Assembly (NCBI RefSeq): GCF_024199945.1 | Contig: NZ_JANADP010000001.1 | Coordinates: forward strand, 7,502,001-7,566,000 | Direction of reading: 5' to 3' | Source: Bradyrhizobium sp. CCGUVB4N | GTDB lineage: Bacteria; Pseudomonadota; Alphaproteobacteria; Rhizobiales; Xanthobacteraceae | DNA length: 64,000 bases | In this document: in pieces, positions 44,213 to 52,127 of the stretch | Numbering within the stretch: position 1 is the stretch's first letter | Layout: every line of letters begins with the position of its first letter | Position numbers and translations under genes: made by a program | The notes under the pieces: model-generated | Databases searched by the model: none | What the model was told of the DNA's origin: nothing | Seen by the model: only the letters and a program-made list of their open reading frames with translations

Positions 44213-44225
44213 TCAAATGATTTGA
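44213..44225. promoter_or_regulatory. 13-bp palindrome between divergent regulators
   Basis: TCAAATGATTTGA is a perfect palindrome around a central G. It is 25 bp before the FixJ-like gene and 165 bp before the AraC gene, so it could be an operator for either product. Binding is inferred only from symmetry and position. Confidence 0.35.
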
Positions 44226-44389
44226 GACAGCCGGGGGCCCCATCGCGCCCCGCCGTCATGAGCACGGCATTCACGCCGGTGCTTCGCTTTCCCTTATGTA
44301 TGTTCCGCCCTGTTCCCGGATTTGACGGATCGGGACAGAAACTTTACATTTCGGGACATCTGCGGGAATGGCTGACAGGAACGGGTCGC

Positions 44390-45406
44390 ATGACCGACCT
44401 CATTCGCAGCGCAGGCTTGAGTTGTTACCCGGAGGTCGCCCGGTCGGTCGGGCTCGACCCCAGGCAGATGATGCGCAAGGTCAGACTGCCGCTGACCGTC
44501 CTCGACAAGCCCGATACACCCATCGCGGTCCCGGCCTTACGTCGCTTGCTCGAATTGTCGGCAGAAGCCTCCGGTGCCGAAGATTTCGGCTTGCGGCTCG
44601 CCGAGCGCGGCGGCCTGACCAATTTCGGCGCGGTCGGCCTGATCGTGCGGGAACAGGCGACCGTCGGCGAGGCGATCGAAGCGTTCTCCCGCTTCATCCA
44701 TGTTCATCACGACGGCATGAAGCTCGACGTCGTCAGGGACAAGCAGACCGTGACCGTCACATTGCATCTGCGCGGCCGGCAACCGACGGCCCCGCGCCAG
44801 TCGATCGACATGGCGCTGGGCAGCGTCCATCGCATCATCCAGTCGCTGTTCGGAAGTGACTGGCGGCCGCAGGAGGTGCACCTGCACTACCCGCCGCCGC
44901 ACGACCGCAAGCGCTACCGCGACTTCTATGGCTGCCGCGTGATCTTCAACGCGGAGGAGGACTCGATCCAGTTGTCGGCGCACGACATGGAACGGCGGAT
45001 CCCGAGCGCGCATCCCCTGATCGCAAGCTATCTGCGCAAACGCATCGAAGCGATCGAAACCCGGCCGGCAAGCTGGGAGCAGAAAGTCGACGAGGTCGTG
45101 CGCAGTCTGCTCGCGAGCGGCGATTGCACGGTCGAACGCGTGGCCGAGCATCTTGCCTGCACCCGCCGCACCATTCACCGGCACCTCGCCGAAGCCGGCA
45201 CCAGCTTCTCGGCGATCCTGGATGCGCAGCGCGCCGATCTCGTGATCCAGCTGATCGAGGACCCCGGCCGGCCGCTGGCGGATATCGCCGCACAGCTCGG
45301 CTTCTCGGCGCAGAGCGCGATGGCGCGCTGGTTCCGCGGCCGCTTCGGCTGCACCATCACCGACTGGCGCAAGGGCGTACGGCCGCCGACGGCGAACGCA
45401 GCCTGA
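44390..45406 (+). CDS. AraC-family regulator with arabinose-binding-type N-terminal domain (PF12625-like)
   Basis: The 338-residue product has an N-terminal ligand-binding region (~10-200, with LLELSAEASGAEDFGLRLAE and ERGGLTNFGAVGLIV) typical of the OruR/ArgR-like AraC group, and a C-terminal double helix-turn-helix (VAEHLACTRRTIHRHLAEAG, AQLGFSAQSAMARWFRGRFG). It is a cytoplasmic activator with an unknown inducer. ATG at 44390 follows an AGGA; the longer upstream frame overlaps the divergent gene. It is convergent with nnrS. Confidence 0.87.
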   Translation: MTDLIRSAGLSCYPEVARSVGLDPRQMMRKVRLPLTVLDKPDTPIAVPALRRLLELSAEASGAEDFGLRLAERGGLTNFGAVGLIVREQATVGEAIEAFSRFIHVHHDGMKLDVVRDKQTVTVTLHLRGRQPTAPRQSIDMALGSVHRIIQSLFGSDWRPQEVHLHYPPPHDRKRYRDFYGCRVIFNAEEDSIQLSAHDMERRIPSAHPLIASYLRKRIEAIETRPASWEQKVDEVVRSLLASGDCTVERVAEHLACTRRTIHRHLAEAGTSFSAILDAQRADLVIQLIEDPGRPLADIAAQLGFSAQSAMARWFRGRFGCTITDWRKGVRPPTANAA

Positions 45407-45407
45407 C

Positions 45408-46619
45408 TCAGCGTGCCGGGGCCGGCACGCCCATGATGGCGAGTGCACGCCGGGGGCTGCCGGCAAGCAGCGGTCCGAACGCGGCGGCAAAGCCGAGGAA
45501 CGCGACGATCCAGCCGCAGGCGGCAATGTGCAGCAGCACATCGCCATGCGCCGGCAGTATTACGGCAGCAACCCGCGCCAACGCCGCGACGATGATCGCG
45601 ACATAGATGACTTGCGTCGCCAGTGATGCCGTCAGCGCCTGCCCGGTATGGCCAAGGCTCGCGCGCGTCATCACCGCGAGCGTCATCACTCCGGCGGCGC
45701 CCGTCATCCAGGCGTGAATGCCGGCACTCGGCGGCAGCGCGCCGAAACCAGCCAGGGCGTTCAGGAGGAAGCCGAGCGGCACGAACGCGTAGCCGACATG
45801 CAGGATCAGCAGCAGCCGCTCGCGCGTGGTGCGATCGCCGGCCCAACGCGCGAGCCGCACCAGATGCAGCAAGCCGACAAGTGCCATCGCGACAGCGGTG
45901 ATCGCATTCAGCGGCGCCACGATCCATGCGATGAGCGTCAGCGCACTCAACCCGACCACCACGCCGTCAAACCGCCCGAACGGCACCGGCAGGCGGCCAG
46001 GGTTGAACTTGACCAGCCAGTTACGGGTGAAGCTCGGAATGATGCGACCGCCGATCAGCGAGATCAGCAGCACGACCACGCCGATACCGACGCGGATGCT
46101 GACATCGGCAGCGCCCTCGTAATGCGCTTCGAGATGGAAGGCGACATTGCCTGATAGCAGCAGCAGCACGAGCACTACGACGGGCAGATTGCGCCAGTTT
46201 CCGCCGGCGATGATCTCGCGCGTTGCGGCCGCAACGACCAGCGCCAGGAAGGCCGCGTCGACGGCGAGTGCGAACGCCCAGCCGATCTCGGCGGACAGAA
46301 CCACCGCCCCGCGCCCGGCAAGCCAGACCACCAGCAGCGCGCCCAGCGACGTGCCCTGGATCGGCAGCCGTCCGGTCCAGTTCGGGATCGCCGTGAACAG
46401 GAACCCGGTGATCACAGCCGGCAGGAAGCCGTAGAGCATCTCGTGGACGTGCCAGTCCCGCGGCGCGAAGGCCGACGTCACTGAGAGCTCGCCATAGAAC
46501 ATCGGCAGCCAGACCAGGATCGACAGCCCGGCCTGGATCGCGGCGAGCAGGAAAAAGGGCCGAAAGCTGTTCGCAAACAGCGGCCAGCCCTGAGGGTTAC
46601 GGGATCGGGCGCCAGCCAT
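45408..46619 (-). CDS. nnrS: NnrS-family haem-copper membrane protein
   Basis: The 403-residue membrane protein has about twelve spans and NnrS features: RDWHVHEMLYGFLPAVITGF, LTAIPNWTGRLP-like (FTAIPNWTGR), GRIIPSFTRNWL and MTRASLGHTGQALTA. NnrS proteins bind haem and copper and protect against nitrosative stress in other bacteria. The gene is divergent from nnrR with a symmetric TTG-N8-CAA site between them, so NO-dependent expression is likely. ATG at 46619 gives the family N-terminus. Confidence 0.92.
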   Translation of the reverse strand: MAGARSRNPQGWPLFANSFRPFFLLAAIQAGLSILVWLPMFYGELSVTSAFAPRDWHVHEMLYGFLPAVITGFLFTAIPNWTGRLPIQGTSLGALLVVWLAGRGAVVLSAEIGWAFALAVDAAFLALVVAAATREIIAGGNWRNLPVVVLVLLLLSGNVAFHLEAHYEGAADVSIRVGIGVVVLLISLIGGRIIPSFTRNWLVKFNPGRLPVPFGRFDGVVVGLSALTLIAWIVAPLNAITAVAMALVGLLHLVRLARWAGDRTTRERLLLILHVGYAFVPLGFLLNALAGFGALPPSAGIHAWMTGAAGVMTLAVMTRASLGHTGQALTASLATQVIYVAIIVAALARVAAVILPAHGDVLLHIAACGWIVAFLGFAAAFGPLLAGSPRRALAIMGVPAPAR

Positions 46620-46681
46620 GGGGCAACTCCTGTGAATTCGGACCGTCGGCTGGAAAAATACTGCCGTCCGGCCGGTCCGTT

Positions 46682-46695
46682 TTGCGCTATCGCAA
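46682..46695. promoter_or_regulatory. FixK/NnrR-type box between nnrS and nnrR
   Basis: TTGCGCTATCGCAA is a near-perfect palindrome fitting the Bradyrhizobium FixK2 pattern TTG(A/C)-N6-(T/G)CAA and also the TTGCG-N4-CGCAA form associated with NnrR-type regulators. It is 60 bp from the nnrR start and 70 bp from the nnrS start, so it could serve both promoters. Confidence 0.8.
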
Positions 46696-46747
46696 ACACC
46701 CCGACGATTGCAGGTGCCATCACACTCCCTGATGCCAAGGAGGCAGT

Positions 46748-47458
46748 ATGGCCAAGGTCGACACATCGCTGGTTGCGCATTTGCCGCTGTTTGCCGGCGT
46801 CAAGCCGGAAGACCTCGAGGAGATCCTGCGCGAGGCCCGATCGGTGCGCTATCCCAGGAACACCGCCATCTTCGAGCAGGGCGCGGATGCGCAATCCTTC
46901 TTCCTGCTGCTGCATGGGCATGTCCGCGCGGCCAAGACCACACCGACCGGCGAGCAGATCGTGGTGCGCTATGTCGCGCCCGGTGAAACCTTCGGACTGG
47001 CGATGGCGATCGGTGCCGCGCAATATCCGGCGACCGCCATGGCGGTCGATGACAGCGTCGCGCTGATCTGGCCGAATTCGGCCTGGCCGCGGCTGATCGA
47101 GCGGTTTCCGGCGCTTGCCGCCAACACGATGCAGACGGTCGGCAAACGGCTGCAGGAGAGCCACACCCGCATCCTGGAAATGTCGACCCAGCAGGTCGAG
47201 CAGCGCGTCGCGCATGCACTGCTGCGGCTCGCCAGCCAATCCGGCAAGAAGCTCGATCGCGGTATCGAGATCGATTTCCCGATCAGTCGCCAGGACATCG
47301 CGCAGATGACCGGCACCACGCTGCACACGGTGAGCCGCATCCTCAGCGGCTGGGAGAGCCAGGGGCTGGTCGAGAGCGGCCGCCAGCGCATCATCCTGCG
47401 CGATCCGCACCGGATCGTCGTGCTGGCAGAACGCAATCCGGACAGTGGTGCGGCCTGA
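46748..47458 (+). CDS. nnrR: NnrR, Crp/Fnr-family regulator of nitrogen-oxide genes
   Basis: The 236-residue regulator has an N-terminal cyclic-nucleotide-type sensor domain (~10-130) and a C-terminal helix-turn-helix (ISRQDIAQMTGTTLHTVSRI, recognition helix H-T-V-S-R). It lacks the N-terminal cysteine cluster of FNR, so it does not sense oxygen by an Fe-S cluster; NnrR proteins respond to NO. Neighbours nnrS, nirK and hemN support the assignment. ATG at 46748 follows AAGGAGGCAGT, an ideal ribosome binding site. Confidence 0.88.
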   Translation: MAKVDTSLVAHLPLFAGVKPEDLEEILREARSVRYPRNTAIFEQGADAQSFFLLLHGHVRAAKTTPTGEQIVVRYVAPGETFGLAMAIGAAQYPATAMAVDDSVALIWPNSAWPRLIERFPALAANTMQTVGKRLQESHTRILEMSTQQVEQRVAHALLRLASQSGKKLDRGIEIDFPISRQDIAQMTGTTLHTVSRILSGWESQGLVESGRQRIILRDPHRIVVLAERNPDSGAA

Positions 47459-47463
47459 CGATA

Positions 47464-47531
47464 GGGGTGAGGGCGCCTCCGCTTACGGCGAAAGCTCGCC
47501 CTCACCCGGGAGGCTGCGCGCCCCCGCGCAG
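47464..47531. repeat. Stem-loops between nnrR and the DUF1858 gene
   Basis: GGGTGAGGGCG (47465-47475) pairs perfectly with CGCCCTCACCC (47497-47507), and CTGCGCG (47514-47520) pairs with CGCGCAG (47525-47531). The first uses the GGTGAGGG core of family 1 repeats. Placed between convergent genes, they may act as a bidirectional terminator, though no T-tract follows. Confidence 0.75.
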
Positions 47532-47544
47532 ACTCCAATTCGCC

Positions 47545-47742
47545 TCATGCCGGCACGCATTCGCTCAGCGCGGCGAGAAACTTGTCGCGGTCGATGCCGT
47601 GCTCGCGGCAAGCATCGTCCACGGTGTGGAAGGTCGCGATCGGACAGCCGACACAGGCCATCCTGAAGGCGAGGAACACGCGGATCGTGTGCGGCGCCGC
47701 ACGCATGATATCATCGACCAGATCGTCGGATCGGAAGGGCAT
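47545..47742 (-). CDS. DUF1858 small redox-disulfide protein
   Basis: The 65-residue protein matches the DUF1858 family associated with hybrid-cluster protein: MPFRSDDLVDDIMRAAPHTI and then RMACVGCPIATFHTVDDACR with the conserved CxxC (Cys-Val-Gly-Cys) pair. A redox role is likely but unproven. ATG at 47742 has GGAG 7 bases upstream. A TTG-N8-CAA box lies 55 bp before the start, so it seems to have its own low-oxygen promoter rather than reading through from hemN, which lies 73 bp upstream on the same strand. Confidence 0.85.
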   Translation of the reverse strand: MPFRSDDLVDDIMRAAPHTIRVFLAFRMACVGCPIATFHTVDDACREHGIDRDKFLAALSECVPA

Positions 47743-47790
47743 GGACAACTCCGTTCCGAACAGACGATAGCGGAGCGGGGCTGCGTTTCT

Positions 47791-47804
47791 TTGCTGAAGC
47801 GCAA
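47791..47804. promoter_or_regulatory. FixK-type box upstream of the DUF1858 gene
   Basis: TTGCTGAAGCGCAA fits TTG(A/C)-N6-(T/G)CAA, the Bradyrhizobium FixK2 pattern. Its centre is 55 bp before the DUF1858 start, a distance compatible with activation at about -41 and a short leader. It lies in the gap after the hemN stop. Confidence 0.65.
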
Positions 47805-47815
47805 GCTGGCGGCGA

Positions 47816-49168
47816 CTACACCGCCCGGCTGTGCAACTGCTTGCCCGGATCCAGATGCGCATCGAACGCGGCGGCCACGCTGCGGACCAGGAAGCGCGAG
47901 TCGCTCGCGACCGCGAGGCGATCGCCGTCGAGCCTGACGACGCCATCCGAGATCAGCGGCTTCAGCCGCGGCGCGGATTGCAGCATCGCCTCCGACTTCG
48001 CGCCATGGCGCGCGCAGATGTCGCCGAGATCGGCGCCGAACTCGCACATGATGCGCTCGATGATGTCGGCACGCAGCCGGTCGTCATCGGTGAGCCCATA
48101 GCCTTTCGCGGTGGCGAGGCGGCCATCCGCAATGCGTTGCGCATAGGCACCGATCTGCACCGCGTTCTGGACATAGCCCTGCGGCAGATGTCCGATCGCG
48201 CTGGCGCCAAAGCCGAGCAGCACCTCGCTCTGATCGGTGGTGTAACCCTGGAAATTGCGCCGCAGCGTCCCCTGCTCGAAAGCCACCGCCATGGCGTCAT
48301 CGGGACGCGCGAAATGATCGAGCCCGATCTGCACATAGCCGGCCTCCTTCAGCGCGTTGGCGATGGCGCAAGCCTGGTCGTGGCGCGCGAGGCCGTCCGG
48401 CAGATGCTCCTCATTGATCATGCGCTGGTGCTTCTTGAAATCGGGCACATGCGCGTAGCCGAACACCGAGAAGCGGGCCGGCGCCAGTTCGAGCGAGCGC
48501 CGCACCGTGTCCAGGCACGATGCGATCGTCTGGTGCGGCAGGCCGTAGATCAGGTCGAAATTGATCCCCCTGATGCCGGCGCGCTGGAGCATGTCGACGA
48601 CGGAGGCCGTCTGCTCAAAGCTCTGCACCCGGTTGATCGCGCGCTGCACGACCGGATCGAAACTCTGCACGCCGAGGCTCGCGCGGTTGACGCCGGAGAG
48701 CCGCATGGCCTCCACCATCTCCGATGTCAGCGTGCGCGGATCGATCTCGACCGCGATCTCGGCCGAGGGCAGCACGAAGAACGCGTGGCGCATCGCTGCC
48801 ATCAACTCCGCAAAGGCCTCCGGCGCCATGATCGTCGGGGTACCGCCGCCGAAATGGATGTGCTCGACCTTGATGCGGCGCCCGATGGCCTCGGCGACCC
48901 CTGAGATTTCACTGCGCAGCGTCCGCTGATAGGCAGCGATCAGCCCGTCGCGGCGAACGATCTGGGTATGGCAGCCGCAATACCAGCACATCTCGCGACA
49001 GAACGGCACGTGCAGATAAAGCGATGCGCTGGCGCCCGCGGGCAGCTCGGACAGCCAGCGTGCGTAGGCGTCGGCACCAACCGCCGGCGAGAAGTGCGGC
49101 GCTGTCGGATAGCTCGTGTAGCGCGGCAGTCTCTCTTCGCCGTAGCTCGCTGCGAGATCAGTCCTCAT
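47816..49168 (-). CDS. hemN: Oxygen-independent coproporphyrinogen III dehydrogenase HemN
   Basis: The 450-residue radical-SAM enzyme makes protoporphyrinogen without oxygen. The [4Fe-4S] motif C-x3-C-x2-C is at Cys57, Cys61 and Cys64 (HVPFCREMCWYCGCHTQ), and later blocks include HIHFGGGTPTIMAP-like (HFGGGTPTIM), NFDLIYGLPHQT and the HemN C-terminal domain. In B. japonicum hemN2 lies near nnrR and is FixK2-dependent; this gene probably corresponds to it. It is divergent from nirK. Confidence 0.94.
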   Translation of the reverse strand: MRTDLAASYGEERLPRYTSYPTAPHFSPAVGADAYARWLSELPAGASASLYLHVPFCREMCWYCGCHTQIVRRDGLIAAYQRTLRSEISGVAEAIGRRIKVEHIHFGGGTPTIMAPEAFAELMAAMRHAFFVLPSAEIAVEIDPRTLTSEMVEAMRLSGVNRASLGVQSFDPVVQRAINRVQSFEQTASVVDMLQRAGIRGINFDLIYGLPHQTIASCLDTVRRSLELAPARFSVFGYAHVPDFKKHQRMINEEHLPDGLARHDQACAIANALKEAGYVQIGLDHFARPDDAMAVAFEQGTLRRNFQGYTTDQSEVLLGFGASAIGHLPQGYVQNAVQIGAYAQRIADGRLATAKGYGLTDDDRLRADIIERIMCEFGADLGDICARHGAKSEAMLQSAPRLKPLISDGVVRLDGDRLAVASDSRFLVRSVAAAFDAHLDPGKQLHSRAV

Positions 49169-49253
49169 ATCTTACCCATTCGTCGATTGATGCCGCCTGC
49201 GGATACGGCAAGCTGCGAATGGCACTGGATTACCCGCTTTCGAACCCGCGACC

Positions 49254-49267
49254 TTGCGCTCGCTCAA
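49254..49267. promoter_or_regulatory. Candidate FixK-type box upstream of hemN
   Basis: TTGCGCTCGCTCAA fits TTG(A/C)-N6-(T/G)CAA. Its centre is 93 bp from the hemN start and 160 bp from nirK, so hemN is the more likely target. The inner bases are not symmetric. Confidence 0.55.
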
Positions 49268-49336
49268 AGTCCGGGCGCCGTACCGCACATCGGAAAACCT
49301 CTTAAGGAATTCACCGGAGGCGAATCCGGCGAAAGC

Positions 49337-49350
49337 TTGTCGCAGCGCAA
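49337..49350. promoter_or_regulatory. FixK-type box upstream of nirK
   Basis: TTGTCGCAGCGCAA has TTG and CAA half-sites eight bases apart. Its centre is 77 bp before the nirK start. The Bradyrhizobium nirK promoter is known to be under FixK2 control, and the position and form of this site fit. Confidence 0.75.
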
Positions 49351-49419
49351 ATACTCTTGCCGCAACAGGCGCACACTGCATCCGTCATCAAAACCCTTTC
49401 ACATGAAGGATGCCTAGCG

Positions 49420-50517
49420 ATGTTCACCCGCAGAGCCGCATTGATCAGCGCCGCCGCGACCGCTCTGATGCTCGCGACACCCGCCTTCGCTGCCAGCGAT
49501 CTCAAGCTGCCGCGGCAGAAGGTCGAGCTGGTCGCCCCGCCCTTCGTGCACGCGCACGAGCAGGCCACGACACAAGCGCCCAAGATCATGGAATTCAGGA
49601 TGACCATCGAGGAGAAGAAGGTGGTCATCGACGACAAGGGCACGACCTTCCAGGCGATGACCTTCAACGGCTCGATGCCGGGCCCGCTGATGGTCGTGCA
49701 TGAAGGCGACTATGTCGAGCTGACGCTGGTCAATCCCGCAACCAACAGCATGCCGCACAACATCGACTTCCACTCCGCAACCGGTGCGCTCGGCGGCGCC
49801 GAGCTCACGCTGGTCAATCCCGGCGAGCAGGTCGTGCTGCGCTGGAAGGCAACGCGGACCGGCGTGTTCGTCTATCACTGCGCCCCGGGCGGCCCGATGA
49901 TCCCCTGGCATGTCGTCTCCGGCATGAACGGCGCCGTGATGGTGCTGCCGCGCGACGGGCTGAACGACGGCAAGGGCCACGCGCTGAAATACGACAAGAT
50001 CTATTATGTCGGCGAGCAGGACATATACGTGCCGCGCGACGAGAAGGGCAATTTCAAATCCTACGACTCGCCGGGCGAAGCCTTCACCGACACCGAGGAG
50101 GTGATGAAGAAGCTGATCCCCTCGCACGTCGTGTTCAACGGCAAGGTCGGCGCGCTTACCGGCAAGAACGCGCTGACGGCCAAGGTCGGCGAGAACGTGC
50201 TGATCGTGCATTCGCAGGCCAATCGCGACAGCCGTCCGCATCTGATCGGCGGCCATGGCGACTATGTCTGGGAGACCGGAAAATTCTCCAACCCGCCGGA
50301 GACCGGGCTCGAGACCTGGTTCATCCGTGGCGGCTCGGCGGGAGCCGCGATGTACAAGTTCCTGCAGCCCGGCATCTATGCCTATGTCACGCACAACCTG
50401 ATCGAGGCCGCCGACCTCGGCGCCACCGCGCACTTCAAGGTCGAAGGCAAGTGGAACGATGATCTGATGACCCAGGTGAAGGCGCCTGCTGAGATACCGG
50501 CTCCCAATACCAACTAG
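49420..50517 (+). CDS. nirK: Copper-containing nitrite reductase NirK
   Basis: The 365-residue enzyme reduces nitrite to NO in the periplasm. An N-terminal signal with twin arginine (MFTRRAALISAAATALMLAT) ends near AFAAS. Type 1 copper ligands are His113, Cys154, His164 and Met169; type 2 ligands are His118, His153 and a later His in SRPHLIGGHGD; the catalytic Asp is Asp116 in MPHNIDFH. ATG at 49420 has AAGGA upstream. It is followed by a terminator and then nirV. Confidence 0.97.
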   Translation: MFTRRAALISAAATALMLATPAFAASDLKLPRQKVELVAPPFVHAHEQATTQAPKIMEFRMTIEEKKVVIDDKGTTFQAMTFNGSMPGPLMVVHEGDYVELTLVNPATNSMPHNIDFHSATGALGGAELTLVNPGEQVVLRWKATRTGVFVYHCAPGGPMIPWHVVSGMNGAVMVLPRDGLNDGKGHALKYDKIYYVGEQDIYVPRDEKGNFKSYDSPGEAFTDTEEVMKKLIPSHVVFNGKVGALTGKNALTAKVGENVLIVHSQANRDSRPHLIGGHGDYVWETGKFSNPPETGLETWFIRGGSAGAAMYKFLQPGIYAYVTHNLIEAADLGATAHFKVEGKWNDDLMTQVKAPAEIPAPNTN

Positions 50518-50524
50518 ACGCGAC

Positions 50525-50558
50525 AAGGGGCCGGCCATCGCCGGCCCCTTCTTCTTTC
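50525..50558 (+). terminator. Terminator-like hairpin between nirK and nirV
   Basis: An 11-bp perfect stem, AAGGGGCCGGC with GCCGGCCCCTT, encloses CATC and is followed by CTTCTTTC. It starts 8 bp after the nirK stop and ends 12 bp before the nirV start, so it may make nirV expression a fraction of nirK. Confidence 0.8.
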
Positions 50559-50569
50559 GGGGGAAAGTC

Positions 50570-51445
50570 ATGCTGATTGCATTCAAGCTCAAATTGCTCC
50601 TCGCCTGTGCAGCCGGGTTCGCAGGACCGCTGGCCGTTGCGCCGCTGGTCTCCGAGATGTCGATGCGCGGCACGCAGGGCGAGCCTGTGATCGTCGAGAT
50701 CGTGGCGGGCAGCTTCGCCTATCGCGAGGCCGGCGACTTCACGCGCGCCGGGCAGCAGGCCGAGGCGCCGCTGCGCACACTGCAGTTCACGCGGCCGCTT
50801 CACATCATGCGCGAGCAGGTCTCCTCCGCCGACTACCAGCTTTGCGTGCGTGACGGCGAATGCCACGCGCTCGATCGCGGCGTGACGATCGCGCCCGACC
50901 GCCCCGCGGTGCAGGTGAGCTGGCACGATGCACAGGCCTATGCCAGCTGGCTGTCGCGCAGGACCGGCCATCACTATCGCCTGCCGAGCGATGCGGAATG
51001 GGCTTTCGCGGCGGGCTCCCGATTCAAGGACGATGGCGCGCCGGTCGACGCGGACGATCCCGCGAAGCGCTGGATCAGCCGCTATGAGCGCGAATCCGAA
51101 CGCGACCTGTCCGACACCACCGCCTATCCGTTCGGCAAGTTCGGCCTGAACGAGCGCGGCGTGTCCGATCTCGCCGGCAATGTCTGGGAGTGGACCTCGA
51201 CCTGCTTCGTGCGCTCGCGCGTCGACGCTTCAGGCAATGCCGGCCGCCCGACGGTGAATTGCGGCGTGCGCGTCGCCGAAGGCGCGCATCGCGCCTATGT
51301 CACGGACTTCATCCGCGACGCCCGTGCCGGCGGCTGCGCGCAAGGCGTGCCGCCCGCCAATCTCGGCTTCCGCCTCGTGCGCGAGGAGCGGTCGTGGGTG
51401 GCGAGCGTGTCGGCCCGGTGGGGCAAGGTGTGGGCGAGGTCGTAA
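50570..51445 (+). CDS. nirV: NirV, FGE-sulfatase-domain protein linked to nirK
   Basis: The 291-residue product has a hydrophobic N-terminal signal or anchor (1-25) and a formylglycine-generating-enzyme-like (SUMF1) domain: PAVQVSWHDAQAYASWLSRR, YRLPSDAEWAFAA, ERGVSDLAGNVWEWTSTCFV and LGFRLVREE. NirV genes follow nirK in several denitrifiers; the function is not established. ATG at 50570 follows GGGGGAAAGTC. It is convergent with a GNAT gene. Confidence 0.92.
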   Translation: MLIAFKLKLLLACAAGFAGPLAVAPLVSEMSMRGTQGEPVIVEIVAGSFAYREAGDFTRAGQQAEAPLRTLQFTRPLHIMREQVSSADYQLCVRDGECHALDRGVTIAPDRPAVQVSWHDAQAYASWLSRRTGHHYRLPSDAEWAFAAGSRFKDDGAPVDADDPAKRWISRYERESERDLSDTTAYPFGKFGLNERGVSDLAGNVWEWTSTCFVRSRVDASGNAGRPTVNCGVRVAEGAHRAYVTDFIRDARAGGCAQGVPPANLGFRLVREERSWVASVSARWGKVWARS

Positions 51446-51471
51446 CCACACACGCCGTCGGCGCGGCGCGA

Positions 51472-52107
51472 TCAAATCGCGCGCGCAAACATCCGAAAGC
51501 CCGGCGCGCCGACGATCGCCTCGAACGCGGGATCGCGTTTCTCTTCCGCAAGGACGAAGCCGGCCCTGGCATAGGCGCGCTCGGCCGGCTCGTTGCCGAT
51601 CAGGAACGAGATCGTCGCGCGGGCAAAGCCGGCCGCCCGCCCCTTCTCCAGCGCATGGGCGATCAGCGCCTGCACCAGGCCGCGGCCGCGATAGGCAGGA
51701 TCGGTTGCGACGTGCTCGATCATCCAGTCGCCTTCGCCGCCCTGCACCCAGCAGGCCCGCGTGTAGGCGGCGCGCTGGCGGATGGCATCCAGCTCTGAAG
51801 CCGAAAGCCCGGTCGCAAAGCCGACTTCCTCGACCGCGCGCCAGGCCGAGAGCCCGGTGTTCGCCGCAGGCACGGCGCAGAGCGCCGCGACCGGCTTCCC
51901 GTCGATCTCAGCAACCAGGAACTGCGAGACGTGCCACATCGACACCGTGCGTGCCGTCGTCACGCGCGCGATGAAATCGAGGCATTGGGATTCGGGCCAA
52001 CCGAGCGCGACGTCGAACCAGCCGCGCGACCGGTAGCCGCGCATCGATGACAGGATGATTCCTGCGATGAAATCGGCGTCTTCGGGACGCGCAGACCGTA
52101 TCGTCAT
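51472..52107 (-). CDS. GNAT-family N-acetyltransferase
   Basis: The 211-residue product has a GNAT fold: an N-terminal MTIRSARPEDADFIAGIILS segment and the acetyl-CoA binding motif A (IEHVATDPAYRGRGLVQALI, R-G-R-G-L). The C-terminal block GNEPAERAYARAGFVLAEEK is typical. It transfers an acetyl group to an unknown amine. It lies 20 bp downstream of scoB on the same strand and may be the last gene of that unit. ATG at 52107 is the family N-terminus. Confidence 0.88.
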   Translation of the reverse strand: MTIRSARPEDADFIAGIILSSMRGYRSRGWFDVALGWPESQCLDFIARVTTARTVSMWHVSQFLVAEIDGKPVAALCAVPAANTGLSAWRAVEEVGFATGLSASELDAIRQRAAYTRACWVQGGEGDWMIEHVATDPAYRGRGLVQALIAHALEKGRAAGFARATISFLIGNEPAERAYARAGFVLAEEKRDPAFEAIVGAPGFRMFARAI

Positions 52108-52127
52108 GCGCGCCCCTTGCGACGACC

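Noticed and set aside
43730..44389. An upstream extension of the AraC gene by 220 codons
   Set aside because: It overlaps the divergent FixJ-like gene and has no family similarity; ATG at 44390 gives the expected N-terminus.
49180..49200. TTGATG near the hemN start as a FixK half-site
   Set aside because: The matching ATCAA half-site is absent at the right spacing; the site at 49254 fits better.
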